Notes under the pieces: model-generated
What the model saw: only the letters and a program-made list of their open reading frames with translations
Told to the model about the DNA's origin: nothing
Databases searched by the model: none
Shown: positions 35,718 through 44,083 of the stretch, piece after piece
Position numbering within the stretch: the first letter of the stretch is position 1
How the letters are laid out: every line of letters begins with the position of its first letter
IMG/VR virus record: IMGVR_UViG_3300032309_002624
Location: 1 to 64,000 of that record
Length of the DNA stretch: 64,000 nt
From: a virus
Reading direction: 5' to 3' (one strand)
Position numbers and translations under genes: made by a program

Positions 35718-36098
35718 TTAGAATTTTGCTATAATAATAATCGAAGTCATGCTTTTGTCACCATTTGGATTAAAATTTGGTTTCATTTCTGTAAAATTTT
35801 CTCCAGAAGGTTTTAGTGATAATATTTTATCTAACCTAAAAAGCCTCCAACCTGGTAAAGGTTGTTCCCCCTTGTATGCCGTATGAGACGCTCCTTCATT
35901 GTCCCAAGCCCTCAAAACTTTATTACCCGCTCTACTAGTACCCAAACACACAGGTTCAATTTCTCTGATACCTCTACCACCTGGCTCATCACCATCATAA
36001 TAGACAATCACCTTCTGTTTATTTTTAATAGCGTTAACAACACTATCAACAGAAGCGATTTCACAAATTAAACCTTTTAATGCGTTTTGTAATTTCAT
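35718..36098 (-). CDS. WYL-domain-like protein
   Basis: 126 residues. Residues 15-110 read like a WYL domain: VVNAIKNKQKVIVYYDG, REIEPVCLGTSRAGNKVLRAWD, then GWRLFRLDKILSLKPSG. WYL domains bind nucleic acid or nucleotide ligands and control transcription regulators, CRISPR systems and helicases. Here the domain stands alone, without a helix-turn-helix. It is four bases upstream of the Gln/Pro-rich gene. The role is unknown, perhaps as a regulator or as an inhibitor of host defence. Confidence 0.55.
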   Translation of the reverse strand: MKLQNALKGLICEIASVDSVVNAIKNKQKVIVYYDGDEPGGRGIREIEPVCLGTSRAGNKVLRAWDNEGASHTAYKGEQPLPGWRLFRLDKILSLKPSGENFTEMKPNFNPNGDKSMTSIIIIAKF

Positions 36099-36391
36099 TA
36101 AAAATTAGGATAAGTTTTTGATGAATTATACTTGTTAATTTTTACTTCATTTTTTCTTTCTACAACGTCATCTATTGTACCAGCATTTACGTTGTATACA
36201 TCTAAGAATGAACCAGTTCCTCTTCCCATAGAATCACCATCAGCAACTGCGTCTCTGTTAACTACAGAATATTCATTACCTACGGCGTTAAAGTCGTTCT
36301 TCGGAATTAGTTTTGCTCTTTCCATATCAGCAATTGCTGTTAGAGCGTTTGGTACGTTTTGTGATAAATCAATTGCAAGTTCGTTTGCCAT
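36098..36391 (-). CDS. Hypothetical 97-residue protein
   Basis: Starts MANELAIDLSQNVPNALTAIADMERAK. The second half is polar with short strands (GSFLDVYNVNAGTIDDVVERKNEVKI). It overlaps the WYL-like gene by 1 base and is 2 bases from its upstream neighbour. Composition is like small virion proteins. No family recognised. Confidence 0.5.
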   Translation of the reverse strand: MANELAIDLSQNVPNALTAIADMERAKLIPKNDFNAVGNEYSVVNRDAVADGDSMGRGTGSFLDVYNVNAGTIDDVVERKNEVKINKYNSSKTYPNF

Positions 36392-36393
36392 AA

Positions 36394-36870
36394 TTATAAT
36401 TTTCTCATTAGTTCGTTTATTCTTTTCAGACTTTCAGTAACTGCTACATTATACCTATCAACAGTACTTGTATGTTGTTGTGAAGGTCTTACATTATTAA
36501 AATCCTTTTTTTCGTGAGGTTTGATAAATTGGTTTTGCATACCAGCATTCATCTTATTTGTCTTGGTCATTTTGGTGTAATCCCTCATTTTCCTCAACTC
36601 ATTATTTACCCAATTTTTCATCTCTGCACCACCATTTAAAATAAATGATGATTCTTTGTGGTTACCTTTAAAGTTGTCAAAAAAGTTTTTTATCCTTTTA
36701 AGTTGTTTGTACTCAATAAAGTTTTTTCCTTGTAATTCTTGGTTACGATTAAATCCTTCAGTGTTTTCATCGGCATCCTTTACCATGTGGAAACATTTTT
36801 TCATATGGTTCCTCATAGTATCAGGAAATTCAATTTCCCCTTTCGCTGAATTATATAAATCGTTATTCAC
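36394..36870 (-). CDS. Hypothetical 158-residue protein
   Basis: A basic, helical protein with many Asn and Lys residues (KQLKRIKNFFDNFKGNHKESSF, WVNNELRKMRDYTKM). No family recognised. It overlaps the upstream gene by 8 bases. Probably virion-associated, from context only. Confidence 0.5.
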   Translation of the reverse strand: MNNDLYNSAKGEIEFPDTMRNHMKKCFHMVKDADENTEGFNRNQELQGKNFIEYKQLKRIKNFFDNFKGNHKESSFILNGGAEMKNWVNNELRKMRDYTKMTKTNKMNAGMQNQFIKPHEKKDFNNVRPSQQHTSTVDRYNVAVTESLKRINELMRKL

Positions 36871-37684
36871 CTTGAATTAATTTAATTAGTTCTTTTTTTG
36901 AAACTCCTTGTTTTTCTGCCTGTTTTAATAAAGATGTAAGATTTCTCTTAACTAACTTTGGTAATTCTTCCATAGTTTTTCCTGAATCTTTTTTTCCAAC
37001 ATCAGCAGAACCTGAATCTTTTTTCTTCGCCAACATATCTTCAACAACTTTTATTGCCTTCATTTTTTGAATTTCGGACAATGTCGCTCTTGTGATAAAA
37101 TTAGGGTCTTTATAATATTTTGACTTTTTGTCTTTTTTACCTGAAGGGTCTTTACCTTGTTGTTTTGTTCTTTCTTTTGCTTCATCAGGTTCCATACCCA
37201 TATCTTTAACCAAATACTTGAAGGTGTCTTTACCATCCATGTCTTCAGTTTCCTCATATCCAAAAGCACCTGACATATCAATTTCTTTAACTTCACTCTC
37301 ACCGTAATATGTTCTATATCCACGAGAAATAGGGTCGTTTGTAATTCTTGATGCGGCAACAGTTTGGTCCATAGTTTTCTTTGGGTGTAATCTTGGGTCC
37401 AAGATAGGTATCTTAGAGTTTGACATTGCACCATCGGCGTTAACTAATTCTTCCAAGTCAGACTTAAGAGTTTTTGTGTCTTTGACTTTTTTCTCTTTGG
37501 CAACTTTTTTTAAATGTTTTTTCACCTTTTCACCTTTCTCTTTTGGGAAATGAATAACCTCATCTTTCTTACGTGCTTCGGTTAAAGTATTCTCCACAGA
37601 GAAGTATAATGAATATTTATTTCCTTTATCTCTCATTAAGAAATAATATGGTGATGAAAAAAATTCTGTGTCTGTAGAAATCAT
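36863..37684 (-). CDS. Lys-rich protein with possible prohead-protease site
   Basis: 273 residues, about one quarter Lys, with long charged helices (KGEKVKKHLKKVAKEKKVKDTK). An N-terminal segment ending E-N-T-L34-T-E36/A37 fits the T4 prohead protease pattern (L-x-E/A). The extreme C terminus (KNLTSLLKQAEKQGVSKKELIKLIQ) is helical. It is the first gene after the TATTTATAG motif at 37699. Size, charge and site resemble T4 internal proteins packaged with DNA, but there is no sequence match that I can name. Confidence 0.5.
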   Translation of the reverse strand: MISTDTEFFSSPYYFLMRDKGNKYSLYFSVENTLTEARKKDEVIHFPKEKGEKVKKHLKKVAKEKKVKDTKTLKSDLEELVNADGAMSNSKIPILDPRLHPKKTMDQTVAASRITNDPISRGYRTYYGESEVKEIDMSGAFGYEETEDMDGKDTFKYLVKDMGMEPDEAKERTKQQGKDPSGKKDKKSKYYKDPNFITRATLSEIQKMKAIKVVEDMLAKKKDSGSADVGKKDSGKTMEELPKLVKRNLTSLLKQAEKQGVSKKELIKLIQGE

Positions 37685-37698
37685 CGCTTCTTTTTAAT

Positions 37699-37707
37699 CT
37701 ATAAATA
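37699..37707 (-). promoter_or_regulatory. Late-promoter-like motif TATTTATAG (minus strand)
   Basis: In gene orientation TATTTATAG lies 14 bases before the start at 37684. Divergent from the motif at 37721, so the 52-base gap between the two genes holds one such motif for each direction. Confidence 0.55.
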
Positions 37708-37720
37708 CTATGACACAAGG

Positions 37721-37729
37721 TATTTATCA
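37721..37729 (+). promoter_or_regulatory. Late-promoter-like motif TATTTATCA
   Basis: TATTTATCA, 7 bases before the ATG at 37737. Heads the operon of Thr/Pro-repeat fibre proteins. Confidence 0.55.
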
Positions 37730-37736
37730 TTAGTTT

Positions 37737-40700
37737 ATGGCATATCAAAATATTAATCAGTATAATTTTAGACGTTGGGGTATTAGACCTGTCAACGAAA
37801 TTACCGATATCTGTTTAGCTTCGGATGAGAAGGACTATGACCAAGAAGTCATTTTTTCACCATTATTAATAGGTGAAGAAGACGGTAATAGAATGCCATT
37901 CAAGTTTGATTTCAACAGTACAGGTACAACAATATGCCAATCAGGTTCTTGTACTTTTGATAACGATGTGATTGTTTCTGAAAACTATTGGAACCCTGAA
38001 AACATTGAACCTAATTTTTGTCCTAAGGTTACTGAGCTTTGTGATGTTGGTTTGACTGGTATTGACAACGGTCTTGTCAAAAAAATGTCAGGTGAAACCA
38101 TAGAAATTACAACTGGACTTTATACAAACAATTCTGACAAATATAGTAGATACAAATACGATAGGAGAATGAAACTTCATCCTATCACAGGATTTACAAC
38201 TACTGAGAATAGATTGTGGAATGACAATTCGTATAACTACAATTTAAACTACGCAACCGATGGTGGAGATGTAGGATATTTCGCAAGATTAAACGGTGGA
38301 TTCTTCCAAGGTTTCTATAAAATACCTGGATATGATTATCAAGTATTCCCACAGAGAATGCCTTTAGGTTGGACTGCTGAGTTCATGTTAAGATATAGAT
38401 GGACTGGTGATACAAGCGTCGGATTGAACGACAGATACCCTGACAATAAAGGTACGTTCTTCTACATGGGTTCAAGAGCTGAGAATAAGTTCTACCACTA
38501 TGCGGATGGTGAACCAAAACAAGATACAGGATATACAAGAGTAACATCAGGTTTGACCTGTATGGAAACTTGTGGATGTGCAAGTTCTGCAAACACAGCG
38601 TCGACTTGTCTTCAGGTTTATCAAATATCGGGGGGGACTTCAACAAACTGTAACTGTGGATGTCCTTGTAATTGTACTGTCAATGCCAAATATGCGGAGA
38701 AAGACCCATTGTATGACGGAGTATCAAACGGATTATCATTAAGGTTAAGTGGAGACACAGGTAGTCCAAGATTATGTATTAAGACATATAGAATAACTGG
38801 TGGATGTGAGACAAGTGGTACCTGTTTTACAGGTTTAACTTATGCAACAGGAACGTCAGTTACTGAGTGGTGTTCAACAAGAGGAATTTTTGATGATTGT
38901 AAAAACACACCATATATTAATGTTGAGCACTGGGTCCAAATAGATGCCGTATTCCAAAGAAATCAATGGTTGGATACATGTGACCTTTACGAAAAGGGTG
39001 GGTTAGGTTTAATTGTTGATACAATTTATACTGCCACGCCAGCAAACAATAGTGTTAGTTTAATAGAACCTCCACTAACACACGAATTGCCTTATGACCC
39101 GGCAACAACTGAGATTGTAACTTTCAATGACAACTGGACTGAAGAAATAAAATATAGATTGGGTACCCTGAAACTTTACGTTAACGGAAAGTTATTCATG
39201 GTTGCTGAAAATTTTGAAGAGATAATTCCGAGGTTATTAGATGTACAGAGAGAAAAACAAATCGGTGTCGGATATAACATATCGATAGGGGGTGGTACAC
39301 AAGGGTTAAAAGATAACTTGACGTTCTCGGGAGGATGTCCATCATCAGTTGATGATATTATATATCAACAAGACCCTGAGTGTTTAACAACACACGACTT
39401 AGACAATACAATCTATTCAGGTTTAACAACTCATATTAAGTTAGAGGAGTATTTTGGTGGAAGTATGATTGGTGACATCAGCGCATTTAGAATGTACACT
39501 GAACCACTCAACGCATCACAGATTAGACACAACTTTAGAATATTAAAAAATAGATACAATCTATTAGACCCTAACTGTATTAACTGTACAATCATTGTTC
39601 CTAATAATGACTTATATTACCTTTCACTACCTTGTAATGATTTGGGTTATACTTTATATCCATGTCCAACACCTACACCAACGGTTACATCAACAGTTAC
39701 TCCGACAGTTACTGAAACACCAACTAATACACCTACACAAACAACTACTGAAACTCCCACACCAACACCAACGTTTGTACCATTGAATTTAGAACTTTTT
39801 GCAGAGTATACCGCAGGTTCTATAATTGCGTCTTACACTTTATTATTAAACCGTCCATATGGTGAAGAAATAAATATCACTTTCGAAAATGTTCTAAATG
39901 TTTATAGCGGGTCTCCAATTACAATATTTACTGGAGTTACGGTGAGTTCAGGTGGTTTATCAGGGCAAACTATTGTTACAATAGATGAAGATTATGACAA
40001 CTATACCGGAGTACCATTTTTTAGTCAATTATCAGGAACTCCAAGCGGAAGTACTTATGAGATATTTGTAATCCCACCAACCCCTACACCTACACCTACA
40101 AATACTGAAACACCGACACCAACAGTTACACCTACAAATACTGAGACACCAACACAAACAGTTACACCTACAAATACTGAGACAACAACTCAGACAGTGA
40201 CTCCAACTAACACTGAGACACCAACACAAACACCAACTAATACTCCAACTCAAACTGCAACTCCATCCACAACGGCAACTGTTGGATTGACTCCGACTGC
40301 GACAGAGACACAAACACCAACTCCAACCGAAACTCCTACCAACACTCCTACTAACACAGAAACGCCTACAAATACACCAAGTGAAACTCCGACCGAAACT
40401 CCTACTAATACTCCAAGTGAAACTCCTACAAACACTCCTACAAACACAGAAACTCCTACAAACACACCAACTGTAACACCTACAACATTTACAGGATTTA
40501 CGGTAACCATTTCAGAAGTGGGTCCTGATGTGATTTGGAATGGGTCAGGAATTTTTAACTTAACCTCATTATCATTAATGGGAACCCAAGTCACAGGAGC
40601 CGGATATAACGCAAGTTTAGGGGTTTGGGGAATTGGACCTGGAACCACACTACAACAATATAGTGGAGAAACCTTTACGTATCCCGCAAGTTTTGGTACA

Positions 40701-41813
40701 GGTAGTGGTTCTGCAACATCATCAGCGGGTTCTACGGTTTCTGTTCTTTCTGGTGGACCAGGACGAATATTATTAGTCCCTTCAGGATATACATCAAATA
40801 CAGTTATTAGTGGAACTGCGGTTTATTCAGGACAAACAATTAGTAGTATGGGATTAAGTGGTGGGACATACACATGGTCTTGGGGTTCAGGTGGAAACGC
40901 TGGTTCATTAACTATGATTATTGAAACACCAAATCAGACTCAAACGCCAACTCCTACAAATACACCAACTCCAACTGAAACCCCTACAAATACACCAAGT
41001 GAAACTCCAACTCAAACTCCAACTAATACCGAAACTCCGACACCTACAACAACAACCACATTAACTGCGACTCCAACTAATACTGAAACTCCTACCAATA
41101 CTCCAACTCCAACTAATACTCCAACTCCAACCTCAACACCTGCAGTACCTGTAACAACTAATCTTAGATTATACTATGACCCAAGTAATTCATCAAGTTA
41201 CCCAGGTACTGGTACAACCATCAACGATTTATCGGGTAATGGATTAAGTGGAACAACGACTAACATTACATTTACATCACCTTACTTTACATATAATGGA
41301 GCTTCATCACAAATCAGAGTTGCCGACAACGCGTTATTAGAACCAGGAAGTGGAGACTGGACTATGGAAGTATGGGTTAATCAATCAGTTTTAGGTAATG
41401 ATGTTGTATTAGGAAAGTTTGATAATGGTGGAGAATCTCGAGACGTGAGTTATAGTATTAGAACAACAAATACCACTTATTACACACAAATAGGTAATGG
41501 TGTTGGAGTTGTTAACAGTACAAACTATACAGGAACAATTGGTACATGGTACCAAATAGTTTATGTATTTACCAATATTGCCGCAAATACACTTCAAACA
41601 TTTGTAAATGGTGTGAGTATAGGAAGTGTGGCCCATAGTTTAGCCAGCGTATTAAACTCAACTAACCCACTTTACATAGGTAGTTACAACGGAGGAGAGT
41701 TTCCTCAATGGTTTGCTGGAAGAATAGGTATAACACGTTTGTATAATTCGGCGCTTACCGCATCACAAGTATTACAAAACTTCAATGCAGATAAATCAAA
41801 ATACGGACTATAA
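37737..41813 (+). CDS. Giant multidomain fibre/adhesin with Thr/Pro repeats and LamG-like ends
   Basis: 1358 residues. Domain order: residues 1-640, a large N-terminal region whose last 250 residues resemble a LamG/concanavalin fold (LKLYVNGKLFMVAENF, DISAFRMYTEPLNASQIRHNF). Linker 1 at 643-680 is Thr/Pro-rich. Residues 683-780 are Ig-like. Linker 2 at 780-918 is TPTNTETPT-type repeats. Residues 919-1064 resemble a domain known from PEP-CTERM surface proteins (VIWNGSGIFNLTSLSL, LLVPSGY, GTYTWSWG). Linker 3 spans 1065-1136. Residues 1140-1358 form a clear LamG-like domain (WTMEVWVNQS, TFVNGVSIGS, GRIGITRLYNSALTASQV). It is most likely an appendage for glycan binding. The linkers are candidate O-glycosylation sites. 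Confidence 0.75.
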   Translation: MAYQNINQYNFRRWGIRPVNEITDICLASDEKDYDQEVIFSPLLIGEEDGNRMPFKFDFNSTGTTICQSGSCTFDNDVIVSENYWNPENIEPNFCPKVTELCDVGLTGIDNGLVKKMSGETIEITTGLYTNNSDKYSRYKYDRRMKLHPITGFTTTENRLWNDNSYNYNLNYATDGGDVGYFARLNGGFFQGFYKIPGYDYQVFPQRMPLGWTAEFMLRYRWTGDTSVGLNDRYPDNKGTFFYMGSRAENKFYHYADGEPKQDTGYTRVTSGLTCMETCGCASSANTASTCLQVYQISGGTSTNCNCGCPCNCTVNAKYAEKDPLYDGVSNGLSLRLSGDTGSPRLCIKTYRITGGCETSGTCFTGLTYATGTSVTEWCSTRGIFDDCKNTPYINVEHWVQIDAVFQRNQWLDTCDLYEKGGLGLIVDTIYTATPANNSVSLIEPPLTHELPYDPATTEIVTFNDNWTEEIKYRLGTLKLYVNGKLFMVAENFEEIIPRLLDVQREKQIGVGYNISIGGGTQGLKDNLTFSGGCPSSVDDIIYQQDPECLTTHDLDNTIYSGLTTHIKLEEYFGGSMIGDISAFRMYTEPLNASQIRHNFRILKNRYNLLDPNCINCTIIVPNNDLYYLSLPCNDLGYTLYPCPTPTPTVTSTVTPTVTETPTNTPTQTTTETPTPTPTFVPLNLELFAEYTAGSIIASYTLLLNRPYGEEINITFENVLNVYSGSPITIFTGVTVSSGGLSGQTIVTIDEDYDNYTGVPFFSQLSGTPSGSTYEIFVIPPTPTPTPTNTETPTPTVTPTNTETPTQTVTPTNTETTTQTVTPTNTETPTQTPTNTPTQTATPSTTATVGLTPTATETQTPTPTETPTNTPTNTETPTNTPSETPTETPTNTPSETPTNTPTNTETPTNTPTVTPTTFTGFTVTISEVGPDVIWNGSGIFNLTSLSLMGTQVTGAGYNASLGVWGIGPGTTLQQYSGETFTYPASFGTGSGSATSSAGSTVSVLSGGPGRILLVPSGYTSNTVISGTAVYSGQTISSMGLSGGTYTWSWGSGGNAGSLTMIIETPNQTQTPTPTNTPTPTETPTNTPSETPTQTPTNTETPTPTTTTTLTATPTNTETPTNTPTPTNTPTPTSTPAVPVTTNLRLYYDPSNSSSYPGTGTTINDLSGNGLSGTTTNITFTSPYFTYNGASSQIRVADNALLEPGSGDWTMEVWVNQSVLGNDVVLGKFDNGGESRDVSYSIRTTNTTYYTQIGNGVGVVNSTNYTGTIGTWYQIVYVFTNIAANTLQTFVNGVSIGSVAHSLASVLNSTNPLYIGSYNGGEFPQWFAGRIGITRLYNSALTASQVLQNFNADKSKYGL
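39664..39777 (+). repeat. Thr/Pro-coding repeat, linker 1
   Basis: Tandem degenerate repeats of about 6-12 bases (CCAACA/CCTACA/GTTACA units) coding T-P-T-x. The DNA is less uniform than the peptide, so selection seems to act on the protein. Confidence 0.85.
40075..40490 (+). repeat. Thr/Pro-coding repeat, linker 2 (longest)
   Basis: About 415 bases of degenerate units such as CCTACAAATACTGAAACACC, coding TPTNTETPT and similar. It is the longest such tract here. Nearly identical copies within it could recombine and change linker length. Confidence 0.9.
40930..41145 (+). repeat. Thr/Pro-coding repeat, linker 3
   Basis: About 215 bases of the same unit type, in front of the C-terminal LamG-like domain. 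Confidence 0.85.
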
Positions 41814-41816
41814 AAA

Positions 41817-42383
41817 ATGAGTGTTTGTAATCAATATCGAATAACAAATTATAACAGTGTAGAAGACGGTTATTATAGATTTACAGGATGTACTGGTATT
41901 ATCAGTGTTTCGTCTATATCTCCATTAGATACTCAATATGTTTGTGCTGACGACTTAATTAAAGAAAGTTATAGTGGTCCGTTGAATATTGTTAATATGG
42001 GTATATGCCCATCAAACACTCCGACACCAAGCATAACACCAACAGTTACTCCAACGGTTAGTTTATCATCGACACCAATAACCCAAACTCCAACACCAAC
42101 AAACACGACAACACCTTCGAACACTCCATCTCCAGTTTATGAAAGAAATTTGAGAACAGGTGGGTGGTATCAAAATGTTTGTGAGTCGGTTAATATGATT
42201 GCAAATCCTGCTAACGTAAAAGTGTTTACAACAAAACCTTTCAACACTTTGGAGGTTGGAGACCATGTATATGGTAATAAAGAATTAACAATATCTCCAA
42301 TCGGAGCGAACTTTACCATATCTGACGGAGCTAAGTTTGTTCAATTAAGCGGTACTTTGGTCATTAATGTTGGTGTGTGTTAA
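41817..42383 (+). CDS. Surface protein: two small domains joined by Thr/Pro linker
   Basis: 188 residues. Residues 1-63 are a small Cys-containing domain (YRITNYNSVEDGYYRFTGC). The Thr/Pro linker spans about 64-105. Residues 108-188 are a domain (YQNVCESVNM, VKVFTTKPF, TISDGAKFVQLSG) that is related to residues 173-257 of the protein at 42788. It starts 3 bases after the giant fibre gene and is surely co-transcribed. Probably a virion decoration or fibre component. Confidence 0.6.
   Translation: MSVCNQYRITNYNSVEDGYYRFTGCTGIISVSSISPLDTQYVCADDLIKESYSGPLNIVNMGICPSNTPTPSITPTVTPTVSLSSTPITQTPTPTNTTTPSNTPSPVYERNLRTGGWYQNVCESVNMIANPANVKVFTTKPFNTLEVGDHVYGNKELTISPIGANFTISDGAKFVQLSGTLVINVGVC
42005..42135 (+). 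repeat. Thr/Pro-coding repeat
   Basis: The linker of the 188-residue protein: TPTPSITPTVTPTV and TPTPTNTTTPSNTPSP type units. Confidence 0.8.
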
Positions 42384-42405
42384 AATAAGAATTAAGAATT
42401 AAAAG

Positions 42406-42414
42406 TATTTATAA
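42406..42414 (+). promoter_or_regulatory. Late-promoter-like motif TATTTATAA
   Basis: Only 2 bases before the ATG at 42417. If it is a -10 element the message would be leaderless or start inside the gene. Confidence 0.5.
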
Positions 42415-42416
42415 AC

Positions 42417-42716
42417 ATGTCGTATTGCGGAGCATCTATATTCAGTGAAAGTTTAAGTGGTTTAACCACAGAAGTTACCTTTTTGCCTTGTTCAGGAGGA
42501 ACAATAAGTTTGGGTACGCAAGTTTTTCCATTCACATATGTCAACGAATATTATTTTGGAACCTATAATTGTTATGTTCCATTGTATGATTATGTATACA
42601 CTATAGAAATACCGTGCCCTTCTCCGACCCCAACTCCTACAAGTACAACAACCCCAACCGTAACGCCAACAGTAACTCCGACTAATACACAAACCTCAAC
42701 ACCAACACCAACATAA
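42417..42716 (+). CDS. Short surface protein ending inside its Thr/Pro linker
   Basis: 99 residues. Residues 1-66 are a small Cys-containing beta domain (TEVTFLPCSGGTISLG, YDYVYTIEIPC) similar in size and place to the first domain of its neighbours. Residues 67-99 are the Thr/Pro linker, and the protein stops there (TPTPT). The domain that would follow is missing. It may be a truncated relic or a protein whose glycosylated tail is its function. It has its own late-type motif. Confidence 0.6.
   Translation: MSYCGASIFSESLSGLTTEVTFLPCSGGTISLGTQVFPFTYVNEYYFGTYNCYVPLYDYVYTIEIPCPSPTPTPTSTTTPTVTPTVTPTNTQTSTPTPT
42616..42713 (+). repeat. Thr/Pro-coding repeat at a protein end
   Basis: TPTPTSTTTPTVTPTV type units up to the stop codon. 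Confidence 0.8.
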
Positions 42717-42761
42717 CCGATAATAAATTAAAAATAAAAAAATAAATGCAATAATTCGAGG

Positions 42762-42770
42762 TATTTATTA
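42762..42770 (+). promoter_or_regulatory. Late-promoter-like motif TATTTATTA
   Basis: Seventeen bases before the ATG at 42788, in an intergenic A/T-rich stretch of 71 bases. Confidence 0.5.
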
Positions 42771-42787
42771 GTTAAAGAAGAATAATC

Positions 42788-44005
42788 ATGGCATGTAGTA
42801 AATATACACTTACGAACACAGGTACAACTGTAGTAAATTTCAGTTATAGAAGATGTGAAGATTCAATGTGGGATTACCAAGTTGAGCTTTTACCTAACCA
42901 ATTAAAAAACATTTGGGTAATTGACGGAACGTATACCGTAGCATCTAGTTTTAAAAACTCAATAGTATTAGTTAACGGAGGAGCGTTTCCTCCAACAGGT
43001 CCTACCCCAACCCCTACACCTACCCCTCCTGTAACTCCATCTAACACTCCAACTCCGAGTGTTACGGCAACACCTACGGGTACAGCGGCGGTAACTCCAA
43101 CACCTACAACGACCTCAACACCAACAGCAAGTGAAACTGCGACATTAACACCAACACCAACTGAAACACATACACCAACACCTACAGCAAGCTCAACACC
43201 AACAACAACACCAACGGTAACACCTACGCGTACATCGTCAGTAACTCCGACACCTAGCACTACATCAACGAACACACCAACACCAACAGAACCAATAAGA
43301 TACGAACATGACGGTATTTGTCATTCAGAAAATAATGAATCAACTATTTGTTCATGTCCAGGAACTGCAACCGTATGGACAGACCAACCGTTCTTGTCTT
43401 CATCATCAGTAATGTTCTCAGACCCTTCAGGTCCTAACACAGGTAACCCTGAGGGATATTATCTTGAGGGAGGTATTGTTTACCAAGTCGCAACTGATTG
43501 TGGACCTGGTTGTACAACTGGTGCGACAATTTCGGTTTATTCAACTTGTCCTACAGTGACACCGACAGCAACTCCAACGAATACTCCATCACACACACCA
43601 ACAGGAACACCAGAAGTAACACCTTCTCCAACACCTTCTAGTTTTGGAACAAGTACTTTCAAAGTTACTATGAATGCAAGTGGTAGAGCTATATTGAATT
43701 CGTTTATTTTGACAGAATCTCCTTACATTGGAAGTTCAGGAATCGGGTTTAGTGCAACTACAGGAACGTATCCATTAGCGGCAGGACCGGCAACAGTTTA
43801 CGGAACACATGATGCAATATCTGCTCAGACAGTAAGTTTTGAAATAACAAGTACAGGTTCCGCTTCAATATCAATCGGATACTTTATAAACGGTTCAATT
43901 GTATCTCAAGTGAATAGTTCAGTTGTCAGCGGGTCGAATACAGTAAACGTATTTATCGGTGGCTCTTATTTAACAACAGACACAATCGAATTCCGTGTAG
44001 GATAA
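42788..44005 (+). CDS. Three-domain surface protein with Thr/Pro linkers
   Basis: 405 residues. Residues 1-70: small domain (YTLTNTGTTVVNFSYRRC). Linker at 71-168 (TPTPTPPVTPSNTPTPS, ETHTPTPTAS). Residues 173-257: Cys-containing domain (GICHSENNESTICSCPGTATVWTDQPF, EGGIVYQVATDC) related to the C-terminal domain of the protein at 41817. A short linker follows at 258-282. Residues 283-405 are a beta-rich C-terminal domain (STFKVTMNASGRAILNSFIL). Likely a virion-surface glycoprotein or fibre. A strong terminator follows. Confidence 0.62.
   Translation: MACSKYTLTNTGTTVVNFSYRRCEDSMWDYQVELLPNQLKNIWVIDGTYTVASSFKNSIVLVNGGAFPPTGPTPTPTPTPPVTPSNTPTPSVTATPTGTAAVTPTPTTTSTPTASETATLTPTPTETHTPTPTASSTPTTTPTVTPTRTSSVTPTPSTTSTNTPTPTEPIRYEHDGICHSENNESTICSCPGTATVWTDQPFLSSSSVMFSDPSGPNTGNPEGYYLEGGIVYQVATDCGPGCTTGATISVYSTCPTVTPTATPTNTPSHTPTGTPEVTPSPTPSSFGTSTFKVTMNASGRAILNSFILTESPYIGSSGIGFSATTGTYPLAAGPATVYGTHDAISAQTVSFEITSTGSASISIGYFINGSIVSQVNSSVVSGSNTVNVFIGGSYLTTDTIEFRVG
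42999..43291 (+). repeat. Thr/Pro-coding repeat
   Basis: About 290 bases of degenerate CCTACACC/CCAACACC units coding the first linker of the 405-residue protein. Confidence 0.85.
43552..43640 (+). repeat. Thr/Pro-coding repeat
   Basis: Short second linker of the 405-residue protein (TVTPTATPTNTPSHTPTGTP). Confidence 0.75.
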
Positions 44006-44029
44006 AAAATACTAAAAAGAATATACTTT

Positions 44030-44058
44030 AAACCCTCGACATTGTCGGGGGTTTTTTT
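44030..44058 (+). terminator. Rho-independent terminator after the fibre operon
   Basis: Stem ACCCTCGAC / GTCGGGGGT with a 3-base ATT loop (one T-G pair), followed by seven T. It separates the Thr/Pro surface proteins from the glycosyltransferase genes that start at 44084. Confidence 0.85.
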
Positions 44059-44083
44059 ATTTTTAGTGTAAAATATATTTTAA

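Noticed and set aside
40032-40648. Long open frames on the minus strand opposite the Thr/Pro repeats (also at 42874-43275)
   Set aside because: They are mirror products of the repeat (Val/Gly/Ser/Cys-rich), without start context or homology. The plus-strand frames are continuous and domain-bearing.
39664-43640. CRISPR array or integron-like repeats in the 39.7-43.6 kb region
   Set aside because: The repeats are in-frame codons for Thr/Pro, degenerate and contiguous, without constant-length spacers.
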